Positions 46,222-57,589 of a stretch of 64,000 nt of DNA are shown piece after piece. The notes under the pieces are model-generated. The model made no database searches. It was not told where the DNA came from and saw nothing but the letters and a program-made list of their open reading frames with translations. Source of the stretch: Acytostelium subglobosum LB1 (taxonomy: Eukaryota > Evosea > Eumycetozoa > Acytosteliales > Acytosteliaceae); assembly GCF_000787575.1 (NCBI RefSeq), contig NW_012236528.1, forward strand, positions 1,055,552-1,119,551. The letters run 5' to 3'. Position 1 is the stretch's first letter. The number at the start of each line of letters is the position of its first letter. The translations under genes were made by a program, and so were the position numbers.

Positions 46222-46650
46222 TCATGAGAAGGACGCACAGGCTTGAGACAACTTGGAATAGAACTCTGCGATGATGGTGAAGATCTGATCAATCTCTCGC
46301 TCGTCTTTGCACTTGAGCAGATACATGTAGATGGCAGTGGAGTATATGGTGGCCTTCTCCACCTTTTGGTTCAGCACTTTCTTTAGTTGAGTCAGTTTGG
46401 GCTCGGTGGGCAGAGGCGCCTGTGAGTTGAACTTGAACTGTGGCTGCTTCAACAGATGTGACATGGAGTCAAAGTTCTCCTGTGTCTGTCGTATTGCATC
46501 GCCACATAGCAACAGGCGATCGAGTGACACATCAGGATCATTGACTCCACTATTCAACCTATCTATCGTTATCTTCATATCATTCTTTATCAACTCCATC
46601 GTTGCCTCCTTCTTCTGGATCATTCCCAGACTAGTCTGTGATCGTTGCAT
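46222..46650 (-). CDS. Helical protein, unrecognised
   Basis: A 142-residue frame on the minus strand with strong helical and heptad character (KEATMELIKNDMKITIDRLN, LKKVLNQKVEKATIYSTAIY). An upstream exon near 46840 with a weak splice is possible, because the codon just before the ATG region is a stop in this frame. No family is recognised; the pattern suggests a subunit of a larger helical complex. Confidence 0.55.
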   Translation of the reverse strand: MQRSQTSLGMIQKKEATMELIKNDMKITIDRLNSGVNDPDVSLDRLLLCGDAIRQTQENFDSMSHLLKQPQFKFNSQAPLPTEPKLTQLKKVLNQKVEKATIYSTAIYMYLLKCKDEREIDQIFTIIAEFYSKLSQACASFS

Positions 46651-46705
46651 CTTTCCTCAATTGATTGATCGTTGAGTTGAACTTGTTTGTTGTGCTGTCC
46701 AGTAT

Positions 46706-46719
46706 TCGGTAGATTGATA

Positions 46720-46757
<38 letters not shown>

Positions 46758-46758
46758 G
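46706..46758. repeat. GATT tetranucleotide repeat
   Basis: About twelve tandem copies of GATT/ATTG. It lies just upstream of the short minus-strand gene, in the position of its leader or of a first intron. It matches the tetranucleotide seen in many introns of this window, in minus-strand orientation. Confidence 0.85.
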
Positions 46759-46840
46759 TCGGACCTTTGATGTCCTTGACTTTGACTTCCAATGCTTTCT
46801 GGTTGTTATTATGATGGTGGCTGGATTGATGGAATCTCAA

Positions 46841-47327
46841 AAAAGAAACAATGTTTGTTTTGAGATAAAGAGAAAGAGGGAGAGATGAGAGTATTGTTAT
46901 ATATCTCTATGATTCAATGTTTGAATGAATAAAGGGTCATGTTACTCATAGCTCAATAATGATCACCAACTAACCCTCACATCCACAGTACAACACCACC
47001 AAACAATTTGTGGTTGTGGGCTCAGCCCAGTCCAGGTTTGATCAATCACTCCCCCACAACACAACAGTGCCTCATCAACTAGAATCTGGTCATTCATTAA
47101 ATCAATCAACGAATGTTTATTGGTATACTCCAATTTATAACAATAACTCATATGAGTGATGTCATGACAGGAAAGGTTTAGAAGTAGTTGGATATGATCG
47201 ATCAGTTGATCCTCATTGTTTTATGTGAGTTCGTATGAGCAGACACTGGTGAGTCTGGTTGACTAACCTCGCGCTCATACCTCTTAGATCTAGTTTGTTG
47301 TTGTTGTTGAGAATGCTCGCCGGTGGT
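46841..47327. other. Spacer upstream of the helical gene and downstream of the ankyrin-like gene
   Basis: Contains no supported gene. A purine-rich run (46860-46890) and mixed AT-rich DNA are present. No RNA recognised. Confidence 0.4.
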
Positions 47328-49420
47328 TTACCGTAGTAGTAGCCTATCACACATATCCACAATCTTGAGGTTGACTGTGTGGTTGCAGGCGTAATACCTG
47401 ATGGTCTTGAGAACTGTAACCATATTCAAACTCTTGACATTGGCTCGTTGGAATGGCGGTAGTGCACTTCCATCGGCAGGTCACCCTCGAACAGGTACCT
47501 AATCACTTGGTGTTGGTTTGAATTGGCTGCGCCGTAGACACTTTGCATTGTTGGAAGATGTCTTTGTAGTTGTGCAGGTGTAATGCATCGATCATGTACA
47601 AGGCGGACAATGTCCAGTCTGCCATCGGCATGCCAAGTCCACCAACTCTGCAGACTTGTCGTCATCCACACTGATGTATCCTTTGTCAAAGAGATATGCC
47701 AAAATCAATGGGTTGATGGCTGCAAGAGATATTCAAACTGAAGGGATCACAACCAATGAACTTGTTTCTCTTCAAGATGGACAATACCAGTGGGACGAGA
47801 TATTACATCAAGATCTCCACGTTTGTAAGATGACTCAATCATGGGTGCAATGTGGTGGACGCGCATTTCACTAGTCGCACAATCTAGGTCGCTGACGACA
47901 TGCTTGTAGAGATGTTTGATCGCCAATTTAAAGTGTGCGAACGAGTGAATGTCTTCACTATTCAACAATGCGAGCATTTTGGAGAGCGACTTGGTCCTGG
48001 CCTCCTTGTTGGCGAACTCAATGATTGTTTCCTCGGTCACCGTGCTGTCAGGTATGCCAACCCGTTTAATCAACGAGCACAGCTCATTATAGCCGAGCTT
48101 GGTCTTGGTGTACATCTTTGATTGATTGGACATGAACTTCCTCAACATGTCCAGGTCACCTACTTCGCATGCTTTGAGACGAGCCTTTAGGTGGTTGGTG
48201 TGATTGGTGTCAATGTGCTGCTCCAACCATTCAATGACTGCCTTGTTACGTGACTTGATGGCCACTCCCATCAAACTAGAGAAGTTCCAGTTGATCTTGG
48301 GGTGAGCAATCAGCCTCTCGAGCAACTCCACCGACAAGATGCTCTGGTGAATTGCTTGGATATCAATTGTAATTTGATGATTGGTCGCCAAGTACTTTGG
48401 GTCAGTATCCATGTGATTGAATATGAAGTCAACTATGTCCATGCGTCCAATTTCCAATGCCTGGCTGAGATATAACAATGGATTATAGTGATGATCTTTG
48501 TTTGTAGATGATATGTGGAGTGAGTATAGTCGCTCGGTCAACTCAAGGTGTCCATGTTTCATTGCCAGTTGAAAGCACCGGGTGAAGTGTATTTTGGTCG
48601 TTGCTGGGATCAGTGGAAGTATGAGCTCAAGGAACTCCCTTTGTCCATACGTGCAACATGTATCAATAATTGTCTGTGCCTTGTCCATTGCCTGCTCCTT
48701 GATCAACTGCACCTTGGACTTGTCCTCCACAAAGTATTTGACGACCAGTGTGATGTTCAGCTCGATTGCCGCAATGAGCAGTTGAATCTCCAAGTCATGG
48801 CTGATCAATGAATGCTCATCCAGAACAACGAGCATATCGACAGCGTAAGGCTCTGAAAGCCAAATCTGATTGATTCTTGCAATGTTGTTGGGATTGTTGG
48901 CCAATGGCTTGAGGGTCCAGTTCAGCTTCATAATAAACTGAATGAACAATGGGTTGTGGACATGTAACAAGATGTCCTTGTCCAACTGGGGGCAGACCTT
49001 GCGACAGGTGATGAGCGTGTATAGCTCCACAGCCCACCGCCAGTTGTACTCTGTACATGCTGATACCTTGTAGATGAAGTAGAGTGATGGGGTTTTGTCG
49101 CACATGAGTGACATGATTGGGTTGCGCAGCAGTGCGTAGGTGGCCGTTACGTTAGCCTTGGACAAGGCACTCTCTAACAATGAAAAATTGATATGGAGAT
49201 TACTTGAGAATGTTGTTGTTTTGTAGTACTTGAGAAACCATTCCGCTGCACCATAATTGATGTATTGAAACAAGCAATGTCTGTCAAGTAGCTGTGAACC
49301 TTTGATCACATTGGCCCCCAGTGACCTATGAACATTGGTAATGTGTCCCATGATAATCGCAATAAGCTTCCTGTTACCAAACACTGAATGAATCGCTGAC
49401 TCCAATTGAGGATCACTCAT
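47328..49420 (-). CDS. Ankyrin-like family protein with decayed 3' end
   Basis: The main frame (49420-47747, 557 residues) begins MSDPQLESAIHSVFGNRKL, the usual start of a large dictyostelid family, and carries repeated helical pairs such as HGHLELTERLYSLH, IGRMDIVDFIFNHM and VGDLDMLRKFM that follow the ankyrin pattern. After about residue 550 the frame fails. Family-like pieces then continue in other frames: NPLILAYLFDKGYISVDDDK, DGRLDIVRLVHDRCITP and a final NLKIVDMCDRLLLR with stop at 47328. At least three single-base frame changes are implied within 450 bases. This could be 3' decay of the gene or assembly error; nearby homopolymer indels make error possible, but the density favours decay. 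Confidence 0.7.
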
Positions 49421-49503
49421 CTTGATATCAGTGTCAACAGGTCTGATTGAGTTGGTGATTGAGTGAGTGGATGAATAAGTGATCGTTTGATTGAGCGATT
49501 GAC

Positions 49504-51228
49504 TTACTTTGGAATACTATGATCAAATGGTGTGTACAACTTGGTCTGCTCCTGACATAACTTGATGATTCGATGTGTTCCTTGCACATATGCCTCCTCG
49601 ATGATTGATTGGATGGTCACCAACTGATATGAGTTGGGCTCATCAGTAAAGTCAGTTGAGGCTGAGTTTCTACCAAGTTCCTCCTCGTCGAGATGTTGGA
49701 ACAGATACTCGATTGTCTCGCGACATCCTGCGCCCAGTGCCACATCGAGGCAATTGTACTGAGGGCTTGGACCTGTGTGAAGTAGAGTCAACAGCTGCGC
49801 CGAGAAGACCGCTGCATATCGCATAATATCGACGCGATAATATGATAGGGATGATAGGAGCTGTTCGTTGTGGTTGACGATGAACTGGCAGACGATGTCG
49901 GCAGTGATGTTGCTGCCTGGCTTGCCCACAGCACGTACCAAGTTGAACAATGAATCTTCGCTGAATCTAAGTGTTTGTGCGCGGGCACTTGCAATCAGTC
50001 GTGCCATCGGCTCTGACATACGTTGACACATCTTCTCGAGCAAGTGCACTTCAGTAGCATCGTTCGCCATTAGTGACTCCATGCCCATATAGTCATCGTT
50101 GAGTATGGCCCCATGGGGCCTGACGATAAACACTCCCCCAGCCACCTGGTCGAGGTAACATTGCTTGATCATGTCCTCGGATGCTGATGTGATTGTGCCG
50201 TTGTCCATGTGATGTTGGACCAGTTGATTGATGAATGATTGGCGTCCATGCTCCAGCGCCAGCCGAATGTTGTCGACAATGTCATGATCTCTAAGGTAGT
50301 TTGAACCGACCACGGTCTGGCTCAACAATTGGAAGATGGCCACGTTGCCATGTTTGGCACATCGTCGAACACACTTTGCCAGAAGTGGTGCACTCTCTTT
50401 GTGGATACCGGTATCCACCGGCCTGTGGCTGTCGACACTGGCAACGTGCAGTTCGTCCGCCTGCTGCTCCAACACATCGCGATAGACCACGATGCGTTGC
50501 CCACTGGCGCCAATACAAATAAGTTCAGGAGACGTGGCGTCAGTGTGAGCATGCTCAATATGTTGCATGAGGAGTTCAACTGCCTGTTCTACTTGCCTAC
50601 CGTGTGGCAGAGGGCGCTCACACACTCTATCAAATGCAACATGATGGATAGTGTGCAGTACATCCTGGACCACATGCCAAAGACTGAGAGATATTATGAT
50701 CATTATACCTTTGATGATTACGACACGACAGAGCATATAAATCGCCGACATTGGGAATGGGCGGTAGGCTACGCCTGCGAGGTATCGTTTGAGAATGTCC
50801 AAGTTGCCATGCTTGAAGATGACAGTTGGCAGGGTCTTCATGTCCAGCATCATGCTACTGCTCTCGTCCAATAGATAGTTGAACACTGTATCGTTGTTAT
50901 ATGTGGCGGCTTGGAGCAACAGATTGAAGTCCATCGGGTAGTTGTGGGCAATGCTGTCAAACGCCTGAATGAACATGTGCGTAGCGTTGTACCTTAGCAT
51001 AATGCCCAATTGGCATTTGTACAAAACTGCTCCCTTCATTGATGTCTTGATACCAGCATGAGGCAGACGATACCAATCGCAACTAACTTCATCGTCGTCG
51101 TCATCATTTGTGAGTCTTGGAGGGAGGTCTGACAGACTTATCCATCTATTGTGCATATCGCTCACATGTTTAAAGATTAGCTTGCACAACAGATGGTTGT
51201 GGAATACTAAATGTATACTTTCAAACAT
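49504..51228 (-). CDS. Ankyrin-like family protein with an internal inverted segment
   Basis: An open frame of 574 residues starting MFESIHLVFHNHLLCKLIF, the same family start as its neighbour. Flanking parts (LDMKTLPTVIFKHGNLDILK; CAKHGNVAIFQLLSQ; GAGCRETIEYLFQHL) show ankyrin-like pairs. The middle (about 50400-50790) reads as unnatural His/Val-rich text, while the opposite strand there encodes fluent family-like protein. The frame ends at a TAA that lies inside a GTAAGT donor. Splicing it to the CAG before 49441 would enter the next gene in frame (IPKPVDTDIKMSDPQ). So either two tandem genes or one fused gene is present. Function unknown; ankyrin repeats usually bind proteins. Confidence 0.65.
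   Translation of the reverse strand: MFESIHLVFHNHLLCKLIFKHVSDMHNRWISLSDLPPRLTNDDDDDEVSCDWYRLPHAGIKTSMKGAVLYKCQLGIMLRYNATHMFIQAFDSIAHNYPMDFNLLLQAATYNNDTVFNYLLDESSSMMLDMKTLPTVIFKHGNLDILKRYLAGVAYRPFPMSAIYMLCRVVIIKGIMIIISLSLWHVVQDVLHTIHHVAFDRVCERPLPHGRQVEQAVELLMQHIEHAHTDATSPELICIGASGQRIVVYRDVLEQQADELHVASVDSHRPVDTGIHKESAPLLAKCVRRCAKHGNVAIFQLLSQTVVGSNYLRDHDIVDNIRLALEHGRQSFINQLVQHHMDNGTITSASEDMIKQCYLDQVAGGVFIVRPHGAILNDDYMGMESLMANDATEVHLLEKMCQRMSEPMARLIASARAQTLRFSEDSLFNLVRAVGKPGSNITADIVCQFIVNHNEQLLSSLSYYRVDIMRYAAVFSAQLLTLLHTGPSPQYNCLDVALGAGCRETIEYLFQHLDEEELGRNSASTDFTDEPNSYQLVTIQSIIEEAYVQGTHRIIKLCQEQTKLYTPFDHSIPK
50400..50790 (+). other. Apparent inversion inside the ankyrin-like gene
   Basis: On the plus strand, opposite to the gene around it, this stretch encodes family-like protein: DTGNVQFVRLLLQHIAID, MLNMLHEEFNCLFYLPTV, KCNMMDSVQYILDHMPK and HWEWAVGYACE. 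The left border coincides with a perfect 18-base palindrome, GTGGATACCGGTATCCAC (50401-50418). The right border lies near 50770-50800. Biological inversion and misassembly both fit. Confidence 0.65.
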
Positions 51229-51767
51229 GTTTCCTTCTAGATATTATCTATATAATGTAACTTTCAATCATCATCTTTCAACACAACTCATTCCATTGGG
51301 CTTTACCTTAAATTGAGGCAATGTAATCATATCCCGAAATGGAAAGTATACTTTGCGACACATTGTTGTGTCAAGATAGTTATAACAACAACAAATAATA
51401 TGTGTAATGCATGCACCTCTTGGTGAAGATGATGCTCTACATGTACTTGCTGCCAAACTACAAATTAATGTAATGTCCGAGTCCAACAAGTATCTTTCAT
51501 GCAATTGATCCTGCCTACGACCAATCGACAAACAGTTGGATTGATCAATTGGACTAACAACATACTAACTATCAACCATCCATTATCTTTAAACATTCTA
51601 ACATTACTATTCCCTGTTTATCTTTCAACAAAAAGAGTAGTAGGAAATTGGATGTAGTGTGAACACGAAGAATGTCAACTTCACTCAACCCCATCCATGA
51701 CTTCATTTCAAATAAACTCAAATATCTCTGTTTCTCTCTCTGTCTCTACACTTTATCATAGATTTAT
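51229..51767. promoter_or_regulatory. Divergent spacer
   Basis: Separates the minus-strand ankyrin-like gene from a plus-strand gene, so it should hold both promoters. No gene or RNA recognised. Confidence 0.45.
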
Positions 51768-52466
51768 ATGGATCAATATTGTCAACTTCACAGTCATCTT
51801 GACCTAAATAACTTAAAGTTACATACTCTCAACAACAATAACAACAAGAGTGCGAATGGCAACGCTGCCCCTTCGGACAATATAATCAAGAAAGAAGAGC
51901 ATCCTGAGGTATTATTCCCTCAAGCAACAATAACAACAATAACAACAGCGACCACTACATCAACATCAACAACAACAAGAAATAATGTTGATTGTTCACA
52001 ATGTAGAAGAGAACAAGAGCTTCATGTGGCGGGAATACAGGGTCTTCACATTGAGAGACCAATACAGAACATTGCCATCAAGAGGAACGTAACAATATCA
52101 TCACAAATAACATCATTAAGTCTACAAGAGCCAAGCAGTAGTAATAGCAATGGAAGTAATAGTAATACTGCATCTGTTGTAGTACCAATACATAAGCTAT
52201 CAATGAGTGATAGTAATAGTAATAATAGTAATAGTAATATAAGTCAACACCTTCACAATTTGAATGTATCAACTTCATCATCATCGTCATCAACACCATC
52301 TACTACATCCTCTTCACAACAACTGAAAAGAACAGGTGGCAGCAGCAATAGCAATATAGAACTTAAGCGTAACAATGAGACGATGAAAAGTGAAGTCAAC
52401 TCAATATCAAAGAAGTTGCGCAGGATGGATGTGGAGGATGAAGATCACATGCCTTACATATGCTAA
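51768..52466 (+). CDS. Asn/Ser/Thr-rich low-complexity protein
   Basis: A single exon of 232 residues with poly-Asn, poly-Thr and poly-Ser tracts. Islands of normal composition include a CSQCRREQELHVAG segment and a short basic C-terminus (SISKKLRRMDVEDEDHMPYIC) with a final Cys. An IKKEE site could be SUMO-like. No domain is recognised, so the role is unknown; the basic patch with an acidic flank might be nuclear. Confidence 0.6.
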   Translation: MDQYCQLHSHLDLNNLKLHTLNNNNNKSANGNAAPSDNIIKKEEHPEVLFPQATITTITTATTTSTSTTTRNNVDCSQCRREQELHVAGIQGLHIERPIQNIAIKRNVTISSQITSLSLQEPSSSNSNGSNSNTASVVVPIHKLSMSDSNSNNSNSNISQHLHNLNVSTSSSSSSTPSTTSSSQQLKRTGGSSNSNIELKRNNETMKSEVNSISKKLRRMDVEDEDHMPYIC

Positions 52467-52664
52467 GCCATAGGGTCGTCTATCATCCTCCCCAGTGCTG
52501 CTCCTGTGTATATAACATTCAATAAACTTAAACTGTCGCGCCGACAACGATGTCGCGCGTGCATGTCATCCATCAAAGTTAAAGAAAGTAGACTAGCCTG
52601 CCTATAAAGTCAGCAGGAATGATGTTTGAGAAGAGACATTTATGGATGATCTAAAGGAAGCAGC

Positions 52665-53923
52665 TTAGAATCTCAACTTGGAGAAGAACCACTTGGACTT
52701 TCCTGCCTTGTACCTATGATTGATTGATTGATTGGAGTGAGGTGAGATAGATGGTTAGTGACCATTCAATATGTTCAGTTAGCCACAAGGCCATCCATCA
52801 CAACACAACAATACATACTTGTCCTGGAAGATCTTCTTGACGGCGTGCTTGGTGGAAACACGCTTGGCTGGCTTGGAGGACTCAACAGTGACGGCCTCCT
52901 TGATTCCGTTGAAGGAGCTCTCCTCGCGGGTCTCGAAGTTGTAACTGTATTTGATATTGATTGATCGATTAGTTGTCAATGGTCCTAAGATTGATCGATA
53001 GTCTATGTACAGGCAAGTCCTGTATAAATCGCATCGCTTTTGTAACGCTGTATGTATGCCTGCTTGTTGATTACTTACCGGGTTGGCATGATGTGGTTGT
53101 AGTTGACGACCTTGACGAATGGGGTGATCGAGATTCTCTTCAAGATGGTCTTTCTGTTCATTCTTCTGATGACTCTGCGTGGGTACTTCTCAATACCGGC
53201 AACCAGACAGTGACCATAAGGGCGCTCCTTGGATGGCTCATCGAAGGGTGGATATTGCAGTCATTTTTAAAAGTCGTCTTTGTTTATGGGGTTGTTCGTA
53301 ATGTGATTACAAGACGAATGAAAGAGAGTGGAAAGATGTGATGATGATGTCGCATTGTTTATGAGATAAAGAACACACGAGACAAAATGCAATAGAGTCA
53401 TAATCTTTCATACAAGCGGTATGAGTGATCCATACTCATGCATAGTGTCATTGGGATAGAGTAGACATGATAGATGATGTGTGTGTTGATCGCTAAAGTA
53501 TGTATGATCATTCGCCTAAAGTGTATCTGTCTATTCAATCAATCCATTCTGATTCGTCATTCATTCATTCATTCATTCATTCCAACCTGTATCGATCGAT
53601 CGATTATCGCATCGCTGTGAAGAGATAGAGAGTGGAAAGTGGATAGAGTGGAGAAGTTTGCGATTCTTATCATTGGTATTCTTTACGACAACAGCCTTGC
53701 GACCAGCGTACTTTCCGTTCAATAGGATGACCAATCTTCCTTGTTTAATGCTGTGTATGATTGATGTTGGTGAAAGATACATGGATTAGCTTGACATGTC
53801 CTTCATTTCCTTTCGCTTGTCCAGAGATGTATCCTGTCGCTGTCTATCTTTTGTCGTCTGTCGTCTGTCATCCTATCCTGTCGTCATATCATGTCAATCC
53901 AACGATACATACAACTTTTGCAT
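52665..53923 (-). CDS. rpl27: Large ribosomal subunit protein eL27
   Basis: Minus-strand exons: 53923-53913 (11 bases, MQKF start), 53750 to about 53690, about 53244-53079, 52944-52819 and 52713-52665. The text matches eL27: IKQGRLVILLNGKYAGRKAV, KERPYGHCLVAGIEKYPRRV, FVKVVNYNHIMPTRYSYNFE, the Lys-rich middle, and the C-terminal KYKAGKSKWFFSKLRF. It belongs to the 60S ribosome. The junction between exon 2 and exon 3 is unclear. No AG lies before TTCGATGAG, where family alignment would start; the only canonical option (GTAAAG donor, acceptor just before CCATCC) keeps frame but drops about six conserved residues. The remaining borders are normal. Confidence 0.9.
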
Positions 53924-54150
53924 CGTGTAGTGTCTCTTGTGATCTCGTATCGTAATGTTCCGTTAAACGAATGGTGATAGCAATGGAGGCTAGCGCGCTG
54001 CACCTTCATTAGGAGGTCGTGCTTGGGTGTGTGGCTGCACAGACATTCACTCACTCGCTTCTGAAACCAACAAAAAAAAACACTATTTATTTCAAATTAA
54101 TAAAAATTCCAAAAACATATACATCTATTTTCGAACTTCCACTCATACAT
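53924..54150. promoter_or_regulatory. Upstream region of the eL27 gene
   Basis: Contains C/T-rich and A-rich (AAAAAAAAA) stretches ahead of a ribosomal protein gene and the 3' flank of the following one. No gene. Confidence 0.5.
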
Positions 54151-57100
54151 TCAATCGTGTTTGATGAGTTGTGGATCAAGTGATGGCAATGATGTGAGTG
54201 TGGAGAGTAGATGATGTTGATGGAATGGTATGGCGATGCTGTGGTGTGTGTCATCGATAACGAGTGAGAGTGATGTTAGTGTGCCAAAGATTGATTGTTG
54301 ATTGAGATGATTGATTAATGAGGCCATGTGTGTGTCGAGTGATCCATTGATATGGCATCTTATCATTCTCTCCAAATCATTTAGATGAATCGACAATGAT
54401 GTGATCGGTGTTGAACATTGTGGAAGCAATGTAATCACGTTGCTTAGGTCTTGGATGTCGAGGAACAGTGAGTATGATCTTTTGTGTGATAATGAATCAA
54501 CGGCAGTGGCACTGGCAGTGGCACTGGCACCAATACGTAGGTATAATAGCTGGATCGCATCAATCTGGTCCTTATTGAATCTCTTCATTTCTTTTGGCTC
54601 ACTGATATGTATGTTGGATAGGGATCCAGTGACGTAATGGAGGTGATCTGTGATGCCATAGTTATCCACCAATTTTTTCTCAACGTGGCTGAACTCCATT
54701 TGTGATCCAATGTGCAATGATGTGAGGTGGCCCTCCAAAGGACGTCCCAAGAATGATCGAAAGTTGATTGTCAATCGATTATTTATGGCTACATTCAATA
54801 ATGTTGTCTTTGGATAGTAGATGTTTGAGTATGATTGAGTCTCAATTGTTTGAAGTGATGTTCTGTTGGGGCCAAAGTAATGTTTGCACAATGATTTGAA
54901 CCAGGTCTCGGTCGCCTCGTCCTCATCATCATCCTTATCATCGCTGTCATCACCATTTAGATAATCATCATACAGATAGAATAATAATAGATTGTCGTCA
55001 GTGATATTCGTCCAATCGGCATAGTGATCCAGCTCCTCAATCAGTGTGATATGCTCCAGAGTATTCGCGCCTTTCACCACAATGTACTTTGAGTCGGAGT
55101 TGCTGTCATTGTGTATGAATGGTATGGTCACATGCCGCAAACGTTCCAAACATCGAGATAAGAGCGTGGTTGGGATGCGAACCAGATCTTTGGCATGCAT
55201 ATGAAGTGGCGTGTCCTGGAGCAAACAATATTTCGATCCAATATGATCGAGTGATGAGAACACTCTGAGTGACGGGAGCACTTGATTGGTGAGGGTCCAA
55301 GCACATGACTTGTGGAATTTACTGCTCACAGTTGCCAACTCCACCAACCAATATTGATAGTTGGTTTCTTTGGGGTCTTGATCTTGGATGGCTAATTGTA
55401 TGATCATGTTGATAACTGTCCAAGGGAGTGTGGGCAGGTGCAGGCGCTTTGACTCTGACCTGGGGGGCAGGTAGTAAGCTTGGGCTTGAGTATGTAGTGT
55501 GTTGCTAAATGATTGACACTTGAATTGTTTGAAGAGCTTGCGTTCCTTAATGAACTCTTCATCGTCATGATTCAATGTTCCCAACAACATATGTTTGGAA
55601 TGCTTGTAATTGGTGAAAAGTGGTTCGAGACAGAGTAAATATTTGAGGAAGTGGAAGATTGGTCGCACCAGCCCCACCATCATAAGATGTTGTTCAATCG
55701 CCACTACTTCCAGTGTCATGTGACGGTATGGATTTTTGGATGTTTGTGGGTCGGTGAAACGCTTGTTGTCCATCATGGTGTCAATGAATTGAATCCATGA
55801 TTCATTGGGGTCGAGACATAATGTTTGAATGAAAGATAATATAGTGCTCCTGAGTGATGTCCTGTGAATGTAAATGCCAGGCCTCTGATGATTACAATAT
55901 CCAAACAGGTGAATAAATCTTGAAGTGCCGAGCCAAGACTGTTGTATGCATCGAATGATCATATCGATGTTGCGCCACGAATCCATAAACTTGGAGTCAC
56001 TTGATGCGGCATCTAGGAATGTTTTGAACTCGGATGGATATTTATGGACCACCTCTTGATTGAATGATTGAATATCAGTATGATCATTGATGACCATCAA
56101 AATCCGGAACCCTTCCTCTTTTAATGTTCTAATGTCGCTCCCAACCTTTATCAAGCCTCTTGCCATCTCTAAATTCTGGTAGCGCGTGAGAGCAGAGGAT
56201 GACCATCTTCTATGATAGGTAAGATAATCAACCATTCCATTGGGCAGGGGTAGTCCACATGATTCAAAGCAACTTGTAATCCCATCCAAGAGGACAACCC
56301 CACCACGTACCATACCACCGAGAATAGATTGTTCGTACAAGTCGTATATCTAAATTGGACTAGTAAGTGAATGAGTGAGAGCGAGTGAGTGGCCGAGGGA
56401 GGCCGAAGCCTTACCTTGGGGAACTCTGAACCCATTTGTTTGATGACCAAGTTGATGATCTCATTCGTGCTAGATTTGATGTAGGTACCGAGTTTGAACG
56501 ATCTAATACTTTTGAAGAATATATATATGATATGAGGTTGATTTGATGTCAATGCTTCCACTCTTTGTTGTTGAGCATCATCATCAATATCCATAAATAT
56601 GCCAAGCTCTCCAAACTGAGAGTGAAGTTGCATGAACATCCTGTTTATTCCAGTATTGGGTCTCGGACCAATATGCTCATACGTTGTAGTGATGATCCTG
56701 ATTGAGTGATTGGATGATTGTGTGAGCGGACAAGTGGCATATAGACCAACTTAAACTTACTCGAATGCATGTTGCCTGTACAGGACATTGAGATACAACT
56801 CTGATTGAGACTTGTCATTGATTAGTGCAAGGTAGAGTAGTTTGGCCAAGGTTGTACTAATGTGGAACCATGATGGTGGAGATGGCGCCAAGAACCATTG
56901 ATTGAGCGAATGCTCCAATCGTTCTTTACCAAATATAGATGTGATCACATTATATGCTTTGTGTATATCGATGTAGAAGTGGGTGCCCATTGATTCTTCC
57001 TTGATATTGATCAAAATGGCAATGATCAAGTTGACATAGTGATTGATGATCTGGTCCATTTGATCATTATTCTGCTGCTGCTTCTGATGCTGGGCAAGAT

Positions 57101-57589
57101 CATGAAGGAATTTTGGATCAAAGAGGAACCAGAGTGATCCATAGACCAATGAGATATTGATTGAAGCAATGTCAACAAGTGCCATCGTCACGTCAAACAT
57201 TGATGTGGTAGTCAATCCATTCAATGCGAAGAACTGACTACCATTGACAATGTCGTGTTCCAATTGATGTATACCATATCTAACAAACTTGATCGACGCA
57301 AGTATCTCAATGATCAGTTTTCCAAGTGATGGGAAGTCTTTGAACAACTTGGAGGTTGAGCGAGTTGAGTGAGTGAGTGAGTGAGATATCAAAGGTATTC
57401 TGTATACTATACCTTGGATAAGATTGGTAGATCATTGATGATGTCAAGAGTACAGTGCAATCGAGTGAATACCTCAAGATCAGTATGAGAAGGTGTAATC
57501 GAGTCTCTTTGAACGATATGCCTTGCCTTCTCAGCCCATTCATTTGTTCGAGAATATTGTTGTAATTGTTGTTGTTGTAGATGAGTCAT
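54151..57589 (-). CDS. Large F-box/repeat-like protein, unrecognised family
   Basis: Four minus-strand exons: 57589-57413, 57347-56761, 56697-56415 and 56349-54151; 1081 residues, all in phase. The first 400 residues are helical and hydrophobic-rich (LGKLIIEILASIKFVRYG) with no known domain. The last 730 residues contain a probable F-box-like segment (LHLPTLPWTVINMIIQLAIQ) followed by leucine-rich repeat-like text (EHITLIEELD, LEGHLTSLHIGSQ, NVITLLPQCSTPITSLSIHL). An acidic insert (NGDDSDDKDDDEDEATE) lies within the repeats. The model may join what were two ancestral genes. F-box/LRR proteins usually recruit targets to SCF ubiquitin ligases; that is inference. Confidence 0.6.
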
